A DNA stretch of 64,000 nt from Sphingomonas telluris. Lineage in GTDB: Bacteria > Pseudomonadota > Alphaproteobacteria > Sphingomonadales > Sphingomonadaceae. The notes below the pieces were generated by a model. That model was not told the origin of the DNA, did no database searches, and saw nothing but the letters and a program-made list of their open reading frames with translations. Shown here piece by piece: positions 9,045 through 17,935 of the stretch (positions within the stretch are counted from its first letter, which is position 1; each line of letters starts with the position of its first letter). A program made the translations under genes and the position numbers. The stretch spans positions 571,501-635,500 of the forward strand of contig NZ_JAKZHW010000002.1 in NCBI RefSeq assembly GCF_022568775.1. The letters are read 5' to 3'.

Positions 9045-9260
9045 CCACTGCCGCAGCATCGAGGCGAGGTTCGGGGGCTTCGTACCCTCGATCCGCTCGG
9101 CATCGATCCGCGCAATCAGGGCATTGAGCGGCTGACCGGAATTCAGGGCCGCTCGTTCCAGCGCGGCCCAGAACATTGGCTCCAGGGCGACCGATGTTTC
9201 GTGGCCCGCTATGGTCACGGACCGTTTGACGGGTGGCGAGAAGTCTTGCGGCTCCGCCAT
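8964..9260 (-). CDS. Ribbon-helix-helix domain protein (98 aa)
   Basis: The 98-residue protein has the pattern of the RHH_4-type ribbon-helix-helix family found in alphaproteobacteria: a beta strand (KRSVTIAGHETSVALEP) followed by two helices (MFWAALERAALNSGQPLNAL, then LASMLRQWLFRQ). Such domains dimerise and may bind DNA. The ATG shares one base with the TGA of phaB (TGATG), so it is the last gene of the acyl-CoA ligase-hemH-phaB operon. Its final 81 bp run antisense to the end of the ATP-grasp gene. A role as regulator of the operon is plausible, but the target is unknown. Confidence 0.7.
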   Translation of the reverse strand: MAEPQDFSPPVKRSVTIAGHETSVALEPMFWAALERAALNSGQPLNALIARIDAERIEGTKPPNLASMLRQWLFRQALRSGDDRVGEGSLAMRSDVEP

Positions 9261-9982
9261 CAATACATGTGCTGTCCACCGTTGATCGACAGTGTCGAGC
9301 CGGTGATGAAGCCGCCATTCTCGTCGACCAGGAAGGCGACTCCGCGGGCGATCTCGTCGGCGCGGCCGAGCCGGTTCACAGGGATGCGTGCGATGATCTT
9401 CTGCAGCACTTCCTGCGGCACTGCCGCGACCATGTCTGTGTCGATGTACCCCGGCGCGATGGCGTTCACCGTAACGCCCGAACGGGCGCCTTCCTGCGCC
9501 AGCGCCTTGGTGAAGCCGTGAATGCCGGACTTGGCCGCGGCATAGTTCACCTGGCCATACTGGCCGGCTTGGCCGTTGATCGACCCGATGTTGACGATCC
9601 GGCCGTAGCCGCGGCTCGTCATGCCGTCCCACACCGCCTTGGCCATGTTGAAGCAGCCGCCGAGGTTCGTATCCATCACCTCCTGCCACTTCTGGTGGTC
9701 CATGCGCTTCATCGTCGTGTCGCGCGTGATGCCGGCATTGTTCACGAGAACGTCGACCGAGCCGACTTCCTGCTCGACCTGAGCAACGCCGGCCTGGCAG
9801 GCGTCGAAGTCCGACACGTCCCACTTGAACGCGGGGATGCCGGTGCGTTCGCTGAACTCGCGCGCGCGTTCCTCATTGCCCGCGTAATTCGCGGCGACTT
9901 TCATGCCCTGGTCACGAAGCGCGACGCTGATTGCTTCGCCAATTCCACGGGTACCGCCAGTCACGATTGCAACGCGTGCCAT
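9260..9982 (-). CDS. phaB: Acetoacetyl-CoA reductase (PhaB/PhbB)
   Basis: This 240-residue short-chain dehydrogenase should reduce acetoacetyl-CoA to (R)-3-hydroxybutyryl-CoA with NADPH, the second step of polyhydroxybutyrate synthesis. The Rossmann glycine motif TGGTRGIG lies at residues 8-15, NNAG near 85, the catalytic Ser in IGSINGQAGQ, and YAAAK as the Tyr/Lys pair. The sequence runs VNYAAAKSGIHGFTKALAQE, and NAIAPGYIDTDMV is characteristic of PhaB rather than of FabG, although FabG-like activity cannot be excluded. GGGAGAG precedes the ATG. It sits 32 bp after hemH in a four-gene operon; no phaA or phaC is visible in the window. Confidence 0.85.
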   Translation of the reverse strand: MARVAIVTGGTRGIGEAISVALRDQGMKVAANYAGNEERAREFSERTGIPAFKWDVSDFDACQAGVAQVEQEVGSVDVLVNNAGITRDTTMKRMDHQKWQEVMDTNLGGCFNMAKAVWDGMTSRGYGRIVNIGSINGQAGQYGQVNYAAAKSGIHGFTKALAQEGARSGVTVNAIAPGYIDTDMVAAVPQEVLQKIIARIPVNRLGRADEIARGVAFLVDENGGFITGSTLSINGGQHMY

Positions 9983-10014
9983 GAGTCTCTCCCTGTCTCT
10001 CTCCAGGGCCCGAA

Positions 10015-11019
10015 TTATGGATGCGGAAGCCAGCCTGCAAGTTCACGCCTGATAAGCGCCTCCAGCATCGCCATGCCATCGGCCGAATCGTTGAGGCAAT
10101 GGAGACGCGCAAAACGATCGCCGCCAGCGGCCAGAAACGTCTCCTTGCCGCGAATCCCGAGCTCTTCGATCGTCTCGACGCAGTCGGCGGAGAATCCCGG
10201 CGCGGCGATGGCGACGCGCGTTACCCCCTCCTTGGGATATCTCGCGAGGACCTTGTCGGTGGCGGGCTCAAGCCATTTCGCACGGCCGAACCGCGACTGG
10301 AAAGCGATCTCCGTTGGAATGCTCAGTCGCTCGCCCAGCAAGCGCGCCGTCTTCTGGCAGTGGCAGTGGTATGGGTCGCCAAGCTCAAGCGTGCGCTGGG
10401 GCATGCCGTGAAAGCTCAGCACCAACCGCTGCGGCTCGAAGTCGAGCGCGCCCAATTGCCGTTCAAGGCTGGCCGCCAGCGCGTCGATGTGGACAGGCTC
10501 GTCGAAGTAGGGCGGCAGCGTTCGCAGCGACGGCTGCCAGCGCATTGCCGCAAGCGCCGCGAACACCGCGTCCTGCGCACTCGCGGTCGTGGCGCCGCAA
10601 TATTGCGGATAGAGCGGCGCAGCGACGATGCGATCGCACCCCAGGTCGACCAAGCTCTGCAAGGACTTCGCGATTCCCGGATTGCCGTAGCGCATTGCGA
10701 AATCGACGATCACATCCGAGCCGAGGCGCTGCTGCAGCGCTTCGGCCTGACGCCTGCTGATCGCGGCGAGGGGCGATCCTTCCTCAGTCCACACCTGCTT
10801 ATAAGCGTGCGCCGACTTCTTCGGCCGCGTGCGCAGGACCACGCCGTGCAGGATCGGGCGCCAAAGCCACTGCGGGATCTCGATGACGCGCGGGTCGGTC
10901 AGGAACTCCGCGAGGTAGCGCCGGACCGCTCCGGGCTCAGGTGCGTCGGGCGTCCCTAGGTTGATCAGCAGCACGCCGATGCGGCGCGGCTGCACTTGCG
11001 GATGATCGTTGGGCTTCAA
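10015..11019 (-). CDS. hemH: Ferrochelatase
   Basis: The 334-residue protein should insert Fe2+ into protoporphyrin IX, the last step of protohaem synthesis, at the cytoplasmic face of the membrane. Landmarks are the N-terminal GVLLINLGTPDAPEP, the active-site His in LSFHGMPQRTLELGDPYHCH near residue 200, and the Glu in CVETIEELGI near residue 270. The length matches proteobacterial HemH. Its ATGA start overlaps the stop of the upstream acyl-CoA ligase by 4 nt, and phaB follows 32 bp downstream. Linkage of haem synthesis to acyl-CoA metabolism in one operon is uncommon. Confidence 0.93.
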   Translation of the reverse strand: MKPNDHPQVQPRRIGVLLINLGTPDAPEPGAVRRYLAEFLTDPRVIEIPQWLWRPILHGVVLRTRPKKSAHAYKQVWTEEGSPLAAISRRQAEALQQRLGSDVIVDFAMRYGNPGIAKSLQSLVDLGCDRIVAAPLYPQYCGATTASAQDAVFAALAAMRWQPSLRTLPPYFDEPVHIDALAASLERQLGALDFEPQRLVLSFHGMPQRTLELGDPYHCHCQKTARLLGERLSIPTEIAFQSRFGRAKWLEPATDKVLARYPKEGVTRVAIAAPGFSADCVETIEELGIRGKETFLAAGGDRFARLHCLNDSADGMAMLEALIRRELAGWLPHP

Positions 11020-12686
11020 CTGCGGTACTGCGCCTTGATCGCGACGCGGTCGATCTTGCCCGTGCCGAGCTTGGGAAGCGGCTCGTCCGAGAAAATGAAG
11101 CGCTCGGGAATCTTGAAGGCGGCAATGCGCGGCTCAAGGAACGCGCGAAGGTCTTCCTCGCTCAGGTCGCTGTCCTCGTGAAGATAGATGACCGCAACAG
11201 GCACTTCGCCAAGCCGCTCAGAGGGCATCCCGAAAACGGCGGCCTCGGCCACCGCGGGGCAGGCGTAGATCTCGGCCTCCACCTCCGCGCAGGCGATGTT
11301 CTCGCCGCCGCGGATGATAATGTCTTTCTTGCGGTCGACGATGAACAGGTAGCCGTCCTCATCGAGGTAGCCGATGTCGCCGGTGCGGATGTAGCCGTCG
11401 GCCGTGAACGTGGCTTTCGTCGCTTCCGGGTCTTCCCAATAGCATTTGATGTTTGCGGCAGAGCGGATCGCGATCTCGCCGCGTTCGAACGGCAGTAGGG
11501 GAGCGTCGCCCGCGCCGAGGATCGCTAGGTCGACGAACGGCTTGTGCGCCCGCCCCGTGGAATCCGGCTTTGCGGCGTAATTGCCCCATACGTTGGAGCA
11601 GCCGACAGCATTCGTCTCCGTCAGGCCATACCCGAGCGCCGGCTGGGCTTTCGGGAATTCCTGCCCCAGCCGCTTGACGTGGCTAACCGGCCGGGGAGCG
11701 CCGCCCGCCGCGATGTCCGTCAGCGACGATAGGTCGTATTTGTCCCGATCCGGGTGATTCATGAGCTCCATGCTCATCGTCGGCACGCCGACGAAATAGG
11801 TGATGCCTTCCTTCTCGATCAGACGCAGCGCCTCGCCCGCATCCCACTTCGCCATCATCACCATGGTGCGGCTGATGACGAAGCTGTTGAGCATCACCGG
11901 GATCTCGCCTGTGACGTGGAAAAGCGGGACGTTGATCAAGGTGCGCTTGGCGGCCGGCGCTCTACCTTCTTCGGTGAGCAGTCCGAGCAGGACCATCAGG
12001 CCGATCGCATAGGTATAGACGCCGGTGGTGACCGCTCGGTGCGTGGACAGCGCGCCCTTCGCCTCCCCGGTCGATCCCGAGGTGAACAGGATCGTCGCTT
12101 CGTCTTCGGGACCGACGTCCGGCAGCACTGCGTCGCCGCTCCCGCCGTCGAGCAGTGGCGCAAGAGCCTGCTCCAGTGGCTGCTCGATCCTAAGGGTCAC
12201 GAGCTTGCAGGTGCCGCAAACCCCCTCGATCCGCGTAGCTCGCGGCGCGTCGGCAATGATCAGGACCGGCGTGACCAGATCCAGCGCGTGCTGCATCTCG
12301 TGCGGCTGCCACCAGCCGTTGAGAAGGGTCGCGACTGCTCCCGCTTTCACGATTCCCATGTAGCTGACGACCCACGAGGGGCAGTTCCGCATGGCGATAC
12401 CCACGCGATCTCCCTTGCGGATGCCGCGCGCCGCAAGCGCAAGCGCGACCTGCTCCGACCAGCGGTCGACGTCCGCGAAGGTCAGGCGCTCTTCGCCCGC
12501 AACGATGGCTTCCACCTGCGCGTTCAGGGCGCAGAATGTGCGGAAGAAAGTCGGCAGCGTGGCAGGAAAATTGGTGACGATGGCGCGCCCGTGCTCGTCC
12601 TCGCCGATAATCACTCGTCCGCCGGGTCCGGTCACCGCAGCCAGCATCTCGTCGTACCGCCGGTCGAGATCAGTCGGCAATTCCAA
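11016..12686 (-). CDS. Acyl-CoA synthetase (AMP-forming, ANL superfamily)
   Basis: This 556-residue adenylate-forming enzyme activates a carboxylic acid with ATP and CoA. The P-loop-like motif ILFTSGSTGEAKGALSTH is near residue 200, ALGYGLTETNAVGCSN near 350, YIRTGDIGYLDEDGYLFIVD then RKKDIIIRGGENI near 430, and the C-terminal catalytic Lys is in PKLGTGKIDRVAIK. The binding pocket cannot be read, so the chain length or class of the acid is unknown; the overall pattern suits fatty or related acids. It is the first gene of the operon with hemH, phaB and the RHH protein. The divergent lgt gene starts about 60 bp away, so both promoters must lie in 12687-12744. Confidence 0.85.
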   Translation of the reverse strand: MELPTDLDRRYDEMLAAVTGPGGRVIIGEDEHGRAIVTNFPATLPTFFRTFCALNAQVEAIVAGEERLTFADVDRWSEQVALALAARGIRKGDRVGIAMRNCPSWVVSYMGIVKAGAVATLLNGWWQPHEMQHALDLVTPVLIIADAPRATRIEGVCGTCKLVTLRIEQPLEQALAPLLDGGSGDAVLPDVGPEDEATILFTSGSTGEAKGALSTHRAVTTGVYTYAIGLMVLLGLLTEEGRAPAAKRTLINVPLFHVTGEIPVMLNSFVISRTMVMMAKWDAGEALRLIEKEGITYFVGVPTMSMELMNHPDRDKYDLSSLTDIAAGGAPRPVSHVKRLGQEFPKAQPALGYGLTETNAVGCSNVWGNYAAKPDSTGRAHKPFVDLAILGAGDAPLLPFERGEIAIRSAANIKCYWEDPEATKATFTADGYIRTGDIGYLDEDGYLFIVDRKKDIIIRGGENIACAEVEAEIYACPAVAEAAVFGMPSERLGEVPVAVIYLHEDSDLSEEDLRAFLEPRIAAFKIPERFIFSDEPLPKLGTGKIDRVAIKAQYRS

Positions 12687-12744
12687 CTCCTTTGCCTTTG
12701 ACGCAGGCGACCTTATGAGGCGCTGTCCGTAAACGGGGAAGACC

Positions 12745-13623
12745 TTGGCGATACAAACAATAATCGGTGCAATCGTCTGGAACGATCTCGGCCTTGATCC
12801 GGTCGCTCTCGACCTCGGGTTCTTCCAACTGAGGTGGTACAGCCTTGCATATCTGGCCGGGATCTTTCTCGGTTACTGGTACCTGCTGAAGCTGATCAAG
12901 CAGCCGGGTGCTCCAATGGCCCGCCGCCATGCCGACGACCTGGTCTTCTACTCGGCCTTGGGCATCATTCTCGGCGGCCGCATCGGCTACGTGCTGTTCT
13001 ACAACCTCAGCTATTACATCCAGCACCCGCTCGACATCCTGAAGCTTTGGGACGGCGGAATGTCCTTCCACGGCGGCCTCATCGGCACCGTGATTGGCAT
13101 CCTCTACCTCAGCCGCAAAGAGAAGCTGCCCTGGCTGCGCATCCACGATTACGTGGCCTGCTGCGTGCCATTCGGGCTCTTCTTCGGCCGCCTCGCCAAC
13201 TTCGTGAACCATGAGCTGTGGGGTGCGCCGACCACCGTGCCGTGGGCCGTCAGCTTCCCCGAAATGATTCAGGGTGTGATCGTGAATGGCCCGCCGCGGC
13301 ACCCGAGCCAGCTCTATGAGGCGATCCTCGAAGGCATCGTGCTTTTCGCTATCCTCGCGTGGATGTTCTGGAGAACGCAGGCGCGGTACGAGCCGGGCAA
13401 GCTCGTGGGCGCATTCACCTTTTTCTACGGCCTCTTCCGTTTCCTCATCGAGTTCGTCCGTGAGCCGGACGCGCAGCTCGTCGGCTTTGCGCAGGCGACC
13501 GGCCTGCACATGGGCCAGTGGCTATCGCTGCCCATGATCATTCTCGGCGCGTGGCTGATGTGGACGGCGAAGGGCAGGCGCCAGCGGATCGAGCCGATCG
13601 CGGGCACGGAGAGCGTCGCCTGA
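12745..13623 (+). CDS. lgt: Prolipoprotein diacylglyceryl transferase
   Basis: This 292-residue inner-membrane enzyme moves a diacylglyceryl group from phosphatidylglycerol to the lipobox Cys of prolipoproteins. About seven membrane segments are visible. Signature stretches are [40 protein letters not shown] with the essential His, [13 protein letters not shown], and [13 protein letters not shown], which contain the conserved Arg and His. The start is TTG at 12745 behind GGGGAAG; no ATG fits the conserved N-terminus. It heads a run of genes joined by 4-nt overlaps (methyltransferase, GNAT, pgeF). Confidence 0.95.
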   Translation: MAIQTIIGAIVWNDLGLDPVALDLGFFQLRWYSLAYLAGIFLGYWYLLKLIKQPGAPMARRHADDLVFYSALGIILGGRIGYVLFYNLSYYIQHPLDILKLWDGGMSFHGGLIGTVIGILYLSRKEKLPWLRIHDYVACCVPFGLFFGRLANFVNHELWGAPTTVPWAVSFPEMIQGVIVNGPPRHPSQLYEAILEGIVLFAILAWMFWRTQARYEPGKLVGAFTFFYGLFRFLIEFVREPDAQLVGFAQATGLHMGQWLSLPMIILGAWLMWTAKGRRQRIEPIAGTESVA

Positions 13624-14600
13624 CACCTCTCGAACGGGCGCTGCGGGAGAGGATCCAGGCGGAAGGCCCGATCACCGTTGAGGCCTATATGGAGGCCTGC
13701 AACGCTTACTATTACGGCACGCGCGATCCGCTGGGTCGGGATGGAGATTTCACGACCGCGCCCGAAATCTCGCAGATGTTCGGTGAGCTGGTCGGCGCCG
13801 CGCTTGCCGATTGCTGGACGCGTGCGGGGCGTCCGGCGGACGCCGTCTACGCCGAGCTCGGTCCCGGTCGCGGCAGCCTCACGGCGGATGCGCTCCGCGT
13901 CCTGAGAAGCGCGGGCTTCGCTGGCAAGGTGCATCTCGTCGAGACCAGCCCAGTCCTGCGCGAGGCTCAGGCCAGGGCCGTCCCGGGCGCGCGGTGGCAC
14001 GAGAGCATCGAAGACTTGCCCGCCAGACCCATGCTGCTCGTCGCCAACGAATTCTTCGATGCGCTGCCCATTCGGCAGTTCGTCGGCGGCATCGAACGGC
14101 GCGTGATCAATGCCGCTGGCGGCCTCGCCTTCGACCGCGACGGTGAGATCGTCGAGCAATCGCCCGCGCGGGAGGACGCTATGGCCGCCATCGCCACCCG
14201 CCTTGCCGGTAGCGGGGGTGCGGCGCTCCTCATCGACTACGGCCACGAAAAGAGCGCGCCCGGCGATACGCTCCAGGCCGTTCGCGGGCATTGCTACGTT
14301 CCGATCCTGACGGACGCCGGCGAGCAGGACCTGACGTCGCACGTGGACTTCGAAGCGCTGGGCCGTGCAGCGCGCGAGGCAGGAGCGGCCGTAACTCAGG
14401 TCATCACCCAAGGTGATTGGCTGAATCGCCTCGGTATAGGAGCGAGAGCAGCAGCTTTGGCGACGGCGAATCCCGAACGAATTCCGGAGCTTGAGACTGC
14501 AATCGACCGCTTGTGCCATGAGGAGCAAATGGGGCAGTTATTCAAGGTGATAGGCGCTCACGCAGACAATTGGCCGGCCCCCGCGGGCTTCGCCGAATGA
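13620..14600 (+). CDS. Class I SAM-dependent methyltransferase, MidA/NDUFAF7 family
   Basis: The protein has about 326 residues. It begins around [18 protein letters not shown], then [20 protein letters not shown], the SAM motif [16 protein letters not shown], and [19 protein letters not shown]. This is the bacterial homologue of mitochondrial NDUFAF7/MidA, an arginine methyltransferase; the bacterial substrate is not established. The conserved N-terminus coincides with a CTG at 13620 that overlaps the lgt TGA as CTGA, with GGAG about 8 bp upstream. GTG codons at 13551 or 13560 inside lgt are the alternatives, so the start is uncertain. The lgt-methyltransferase-pgeF order recurs in alphaproteobacteria. 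The next gene overlaps by ATGA. Confidence 0.85.
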   Translation: MTPLERALRERIQAEGPITVEAYMEACNAYYYGTRDPLGRDGDFTTAPEISQMFGELVGAALADCWTRAGRPADAVYAELGPGRGSLTADALRVLRSAGFAGKVHLVETSPVLREAQARAVPGARWHESIEDLPARPMLLVANEFFDALPIRQFVGGIERRVINAAGGLAFDRDGEIVEQSPAREDAMAAIATRLAGSGGAALLIDYGHEKSAPGDTLQAVRGHCYVPILTDAGEQDLTSHVDFEALGRAAREAGAAVTQVITQGDWLNRLGIGARAAALATANPERIPELETAIDRLCHEEQMGQLFKVIGAHADNWPAPAGFAE

Positions 14601-15106
14601 GCTTCTCGTATCGCGCAGGCAGCCGCCGCGACGCCGAGACGGTCGACCGGCTCTTCCGCACCAGCTTCATGGCCACCTTCGCCCATCTGTATCGGCCCGA
14701 GGACCTCGACGCCTTCCTCAGCAAGTTTACCCCGCAGGCGTGGGAAGCGGAGCTTGCGGACGATCGCTTCGCTTTCCAGCTTGCCGAAGCGGACGGAGAG
14801 CCGGTCGGCTTCGTCAAGCTCGGACCGGCGGAGCTTCCCGTCGAGCGCAACGGCCCGGCGATCGAGCTGCGCCAATTCTATTTGCTTCACGAATGGCGCG
14901 GAGCGGGGGTGGCGCACGCGTTGATGAAATGGACGATGGAGGAGGCGAGGGTGCGCGGCGCCCGCGAAGTCTACCTGACGGTCTACACCGACAACCATCG
15001 TGCCCGTCGCTTCTACGAGCGCTACGGTTTTCAGGAAGTCGGTCCGTACAAGTTCATGGTCGGCGAGCAGGCCGACGAAGACATCATCATGCGAGCGCAG
15101 GTTTGA
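14597..15106 (+). CDS. GNAT-family N-acetyltransferase
   Basis: The 169-residue protein shows the GNAT fold: an N-terminal strand-helix ([19 protein letters not shown]), central LRQFYLLHEWRGAGVAHALM with the acetyl-CoA pyrophosphate loop (R-GAG-A), and the C-terminal DNHRARRFYERYGFQEVG. It acetylates an unknown amine or protein N-terminus in the cytoplasm. The ATG overlaps the methyltransferase stop (ATGA) and its own TGA overlaps the TTG start of pgeF, so it is translated with both. It is an extra gene within the otherwise common lgt-methyltransferase-pgeF arrangement. Confidence 0.85.
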   Translation: MSFSYRAGSRRDAETVDRLFRTSFMATFAHLYRPEDLDAFLSKFTPQAWEAELADDRFAFQLAEADGEPVGFVKLGPAELPVERNGPAIELRQFYLLHEWRGAGVAHALMKWTMEEARVRGAREVYLTVYTDNHRARRFYERYGFQEVGPYKFMVGEQADEDIIMRAQV

Positions 15107-15873
15107 GCGAGGTCGAGGTATTCCGGTCCTCAATCCTCGACCGGGTTCCGCACGGCTTCCTAGGGCGCCGCGGCGGTGTTTCCGAAGGCGAAATGTGGGG
15201 CCTCAACACAGGCTACGGCAGCGGTGACGATCCCGACCTGATCGCAGAGAACCGCAGGCGCGTCGTGGAGGCCGTCCTTCCAGACGCGCAGCTTGCGACG
15301 GTGCACCAGGTTCATTCTCCGACGGTGGTCTATGCGGATCGCGAATGGCCTCACGACGAGCGCCCGAAGGCCGACGCCATGGTGACCGACCGGCCCGGCA
15401 TTCTGCTCGGTGTCCTCGCTGCCGACTGCGCGCCGGTGCTGTTCGCGGACCGCGAAGCCGGCATCGTGGGCGCAGCGCATTCCGGCTGGCGAGGAGCGTT
15501 CGGCGGCGTGAACGAAGCGACGATCGAGGCGATGGAACGGCTCGGCGCCCGCCGCGAGAGGATCGCCGCAGTCGTCGGCCCCTGCATCGCGCAGAATTCC
15601 TACGAGGTGGACGAGAGCTTCCGCGAACGGTTCCTCGAGGTAGATCCGGAGAACGAGCGGTTCTTCGTCATCGGACCAGCGGGCAAGCCGCACTTCGATC
15701 TGCCGGCATTCGCATTGCACCGCCTCATCCGGGCCGGTGTCGGCGAAGCGGAGACGCTACGGCTGGACACCTATGCGGACTCCGACCGATTCTACAGCTA
15801 CCGCCGGTCGACCCATCGCGACGAGCCGTCTTACGGCCGCCAGATTAGCGTGATCGGCCTGCCGGTTCGCTAG
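15103..15873 (+). CDS. pgeF: Peptidoglycan editing factor / multicopper-type purine nucleoside phosphorylase (YfiH family)
   Basis: The 256-residue protein belongs to the YfiH/LACC1 family. The metal-site residues are visible: His in VHQVHSPTVVYAD, Cys in LGVLAADCAPVLFAD, and His in GAAHSGWRGAFGG. PgeF in E. coli prevents misincorporation of Ser for Ala in peptidoglycan precursors, and family members also show purine nucleoside phosphorylase and laccase-like activity. The conserved N-terminus fixes the start at TTG 15103, which overlaps the GNAT stop as TTGA. It is the last gene of the lgt operon; 92 bp separate it from the next gene. Confidence 0.9.
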   Translation: MSEVEVFRSSILDRVPHGFLGRRGGVSEGEMWGLNTGYGSGDDPDLIAENRRRVVEAVLPDAQLATVHQVHSPTVVYADREWPHDERPKADAMVTDRPGILLGVLAADCAPVLFADREAGIVGAAHSGWRGAFGGVNEATIEAMERLGARRERIAAVVGPCIAQNSYEVDESFRERFLEVDPENERFFVIGPAGKPHFDLPAFALHRLIRAGVGEAETLRLDTYADSDRFYSYRRSTHRDEPSYGRQISVIGLPVR

Positions 15874-15965
15874 CAAGTCAGAAGCTCAGCTTATTGCCTT
15901 TTCGGGCGGCCTGATTGGCGCAGTCCGCGCTGTCGCGCTAAGGCGCCGCGCACAGGAGACATTTC

Positions 15966-17270
15966 TTGCCCACTGAAGACGATATCAGCGGTTCGCCGCA
16001 GCGCCGCCCCAAGCCGTCCACGACCAGCATCGGCAATCACAAGCTCAGGCCTTCGACCCTGATGCTGGGCTACGGGTTCGACCCGGCCTTGAGCGAGGGT
16101 TCGCTGAAACCGCCGGTCTTTCTCACCTCCACTTTCGTGTTCGAGAAGGCGGCGGACGGTAAGCGCTTCTTCGAAGGTGTCACCGGCAAGCGGCCGGGCG
16201 GCGCCGAAGGGCTGATCTATTCGCGCTTCAACGGTCCCAACCAGGAAATCCTCGAAGACCGCCTGGCGCTGTGGGAAGAGGCGGACGATGCGCTCGCCTT
16301 CTCCAGCGGCATGTCCGCCATCGCGACGCTGCTGTTGACCTTCGTCCAGCCGGGCGACGTCGTCGTCCATTCGGGCCCGCTCTACGCGGCGACGGAAACC
16401 CTGATCGCGAAGATCCTCGGCCGGTTCGGCATTTCCTATCTCGACTTCCCCGCGGGCGCGACGCGCGAGGAAATCGACGCGGTCATCGCCAAGGCGAAGG
16501 AAAAGGGACGGGTCGCGCTCATCTATCTCGAGAGCCCCGCCAACCCGACCAACGCCCTCGTCGACGTGGAAGCGGTCGCCGCGGCCCGAAACGCTGCGTT
16601 CCCGGAGGCGCAGCGTCCGCCGATCGCCATCGACAATACGTTCCTTGGTCCTCTCTGGGCGCACCCTATCAAGCAGGGCGCCGACATCAGCGTCTACAGC
16701 CTGACCAAATATGCGGGTGGTCACAGCGATCTCGTCGCAGGCGGCCTCGTCGGGCGTCAGGGGCTGATCGATCAGGTGCGCATGATGCGCAACACGATCG
16801 GGACGATCTGCGACCCGAATACGGCGTGGATGCTCCTGCGTAGCCTCGAAACGCTGGAGCTCCGCATGCAACGGGCAGGGCAGAATGCGGAGAAGGTCTG
16901 CGCCTTCCTGCGCGACCACCCGAAGGTCGAAAGCGTCGGCTACCTCGGCTTCCTCGAAGAAGGATCGCGCCAGGCGGACATCTACAAGCGGCATTGCACG
17001 GGCGCGGGATCGACCTTCTCGCTCTACCTGAAGGGCGGCGAGAAGGAGGCATTCGCGTTCCTCGACGCGCTGAAGATCGCGCATTTGGCGGTGAGCCTTG
17101 GCGGCACGGAGACGCTCGCGAGCGCGCCGGCAGCGATGACGCACCTTTCGGTCCCGGATGAGCGCAAGATGGCGCTGGCGATCACCGACAATCTGGTACG
17201 CATCTCCATCGGTGTGGAAGATCCCGACGATCTGATCGCCGATTTCGAGAACGCGCTGCGGTCGGTCTAG
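15966..17270 (+). CDS. Cystathionine gamma-synthase/methionine gamma-lyase family PLP enzyme
   Basis: This 434-residue fold-type I PLP enzyme belongs to the transsulfuration family. Seen are YSRFNGPNQEILEDRLALWE, SSGMSAIATLLLTFVQPGD, GPLYAATETLI with the cofactor-stacking Tyr, ESPANPTNALVDV, AIDNTFLGPLW with the Asp contacting PLP, and the Schiff-base Lys in YSLTKYAGGHSDLVAGG near residue 248. The family interconverts cysteine, homocysteine and methionine derivatives; synthase and lyase functions cannot be told apart here. It starts with TTG behind CAGGAGAC. Its TAG shares CTAG with the stop of the convergent HAD gene. The N-terminal 30 residues are a poorly conserved extension. Confidence 0.85.
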   Translation: MPTEDDISGSPQRRPKPSTTSIGNHKLRPSTLMLGYGFDPALSEGSLKPPVFLTSTFVFEKAADGKRFFEGVTGKRPGGAEGLIYSRFNGPNQEILEDRLALWEEADDALAFSSGMSAIATLLLTFVQPGDVVVHSGPLYAATETLIAKILGRFGISYLDFPAGATREEIDAVIAKAKEKGRVALIYLESPANPTNALVDVEAVAAARNAAFPEAQRPPIAIDNTFLGPLWAHPIKQGADISVYSLTKYAGGHSDLVAGGLVGRQGLIDQVRMMRNTIGTICDPNTAWMLLRSLETLELRMQRAGQNAEKVCAFLRDHPKVESVGYLGFLEEGSRQADIYKRHCTGAGSTFSLYLKGGEKEAFAFLDALKIAHLAVSLGGTETLASAPAAMTHLSVPDERKMALAITDNLVRISIGVEDPDDLIADFENALRSV

Positions 17271-17935
17271 GACCAGTCCTCGATCGCCCAGCCGCGCTCG
17301 GCCGCGAGCGTCCGCAGCGGCCCGTGCGGGTTCACGGCCACGGCCTCGTCGGCCCACTCGAACACGGGCGCGTCGCTCGCATGGTCGGAATAGAAGCGGA
17401 CATGGCCGCGCTCCAGGCCGCTCTTTTCCAGCCAGTCGGTGACCATCCGCAGTTTCGCGGGCCCGTAGCAATTCTCGCCGTCGATCTTGGCGTGCACACG
17501 CTCGTCGAGCCCTATGATCGAGCCCGTCCCGATAACGTCGTCGAAGCCGAGCTGCGCGCTGATGGCCTCAGCGTAGAGGCGATAGCTGGCGGTGGCCATG
17601 ACGACGCGGCGGCCCTCCGCCTTGTCGCGAGCGATCGCCGCGCGAGCGCCGGGACGGACGTTCGATGCCGCGGTCTTTTCGGCGAAGCTGTCGACGAGCG
17701 GCTTTAGCTCGCGCGGATGACGTTTGTGGCCGAGCAGCAGGCGGTGGCAGATTTCCTTGAGCCGCGCCCGGTCGATCAGCTTCAGCGCGTAAGCGGCCAT
17801 AGCAAGCGCTACGAACGGCAAAAGTAGGAGCCGCCAGGGCGCGCGGCGCACGGCGCAGTGCAGCAGGAACGGCGTGTAGGTCGCGTGCCGCGTGACGGTG
17901 CGATCCATGTCGTAGATGGCGAAGTCGGTCTTCAT
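17267..17935 (-). CDS. HAD-IB family phosphatase
   Basis: The 222-residue protein has the HAD nucleophile motif IYDMDRTVT (Asp9 and Asp11), a helical cap with a hydrophobic stretch at about residues 27-55 (APWRLLLLPFVALAMAAYAL), motif II in VVMATASYRLYAEAI, and motif III/IV in FYSDHASDAPVFEWAD. HAD-IB enzymes such as SerB hydrolyse small phosphomonoesters; the hydrophobic cap suggests a membrane-proximal or lipid-linked substrate. Its start overlaps the nucleotidyltransferase stop by 4 nt. With that gene and the CDP-alcohol phosphotransferase it forms a three-enzyme cassette. A role in dephosphorylating the phospholipid-phosphate product is inference. Confidence 0.8.
   Translation of the reverse strand: MKTDFAIYDMDRTVTRHATYTPFLLHCAVRRAPWRLLLLPFVALAMAAYALKLIDRARLKEICHRLLLGHKRHPRELKPLVDSFAEKTAASNVRPGARAAIARDKAEGRRVVMATASYRLYAEAISAQLGFDDVIGTGSIIGLDERVHAKIDGENCYGPAKLRMVTDWLEKSGLERGHVRFYSDHASDAPVFEWADEAVAVNPHGPLRTLAAERGWAIEDWS

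Noticed and set aside
15874..15965. Riboswitch (for example SAM-type) ahead of the transsulfuration enzyme
   Set aside because: No conserved SAM aptamer core found in the 92-bp gap.
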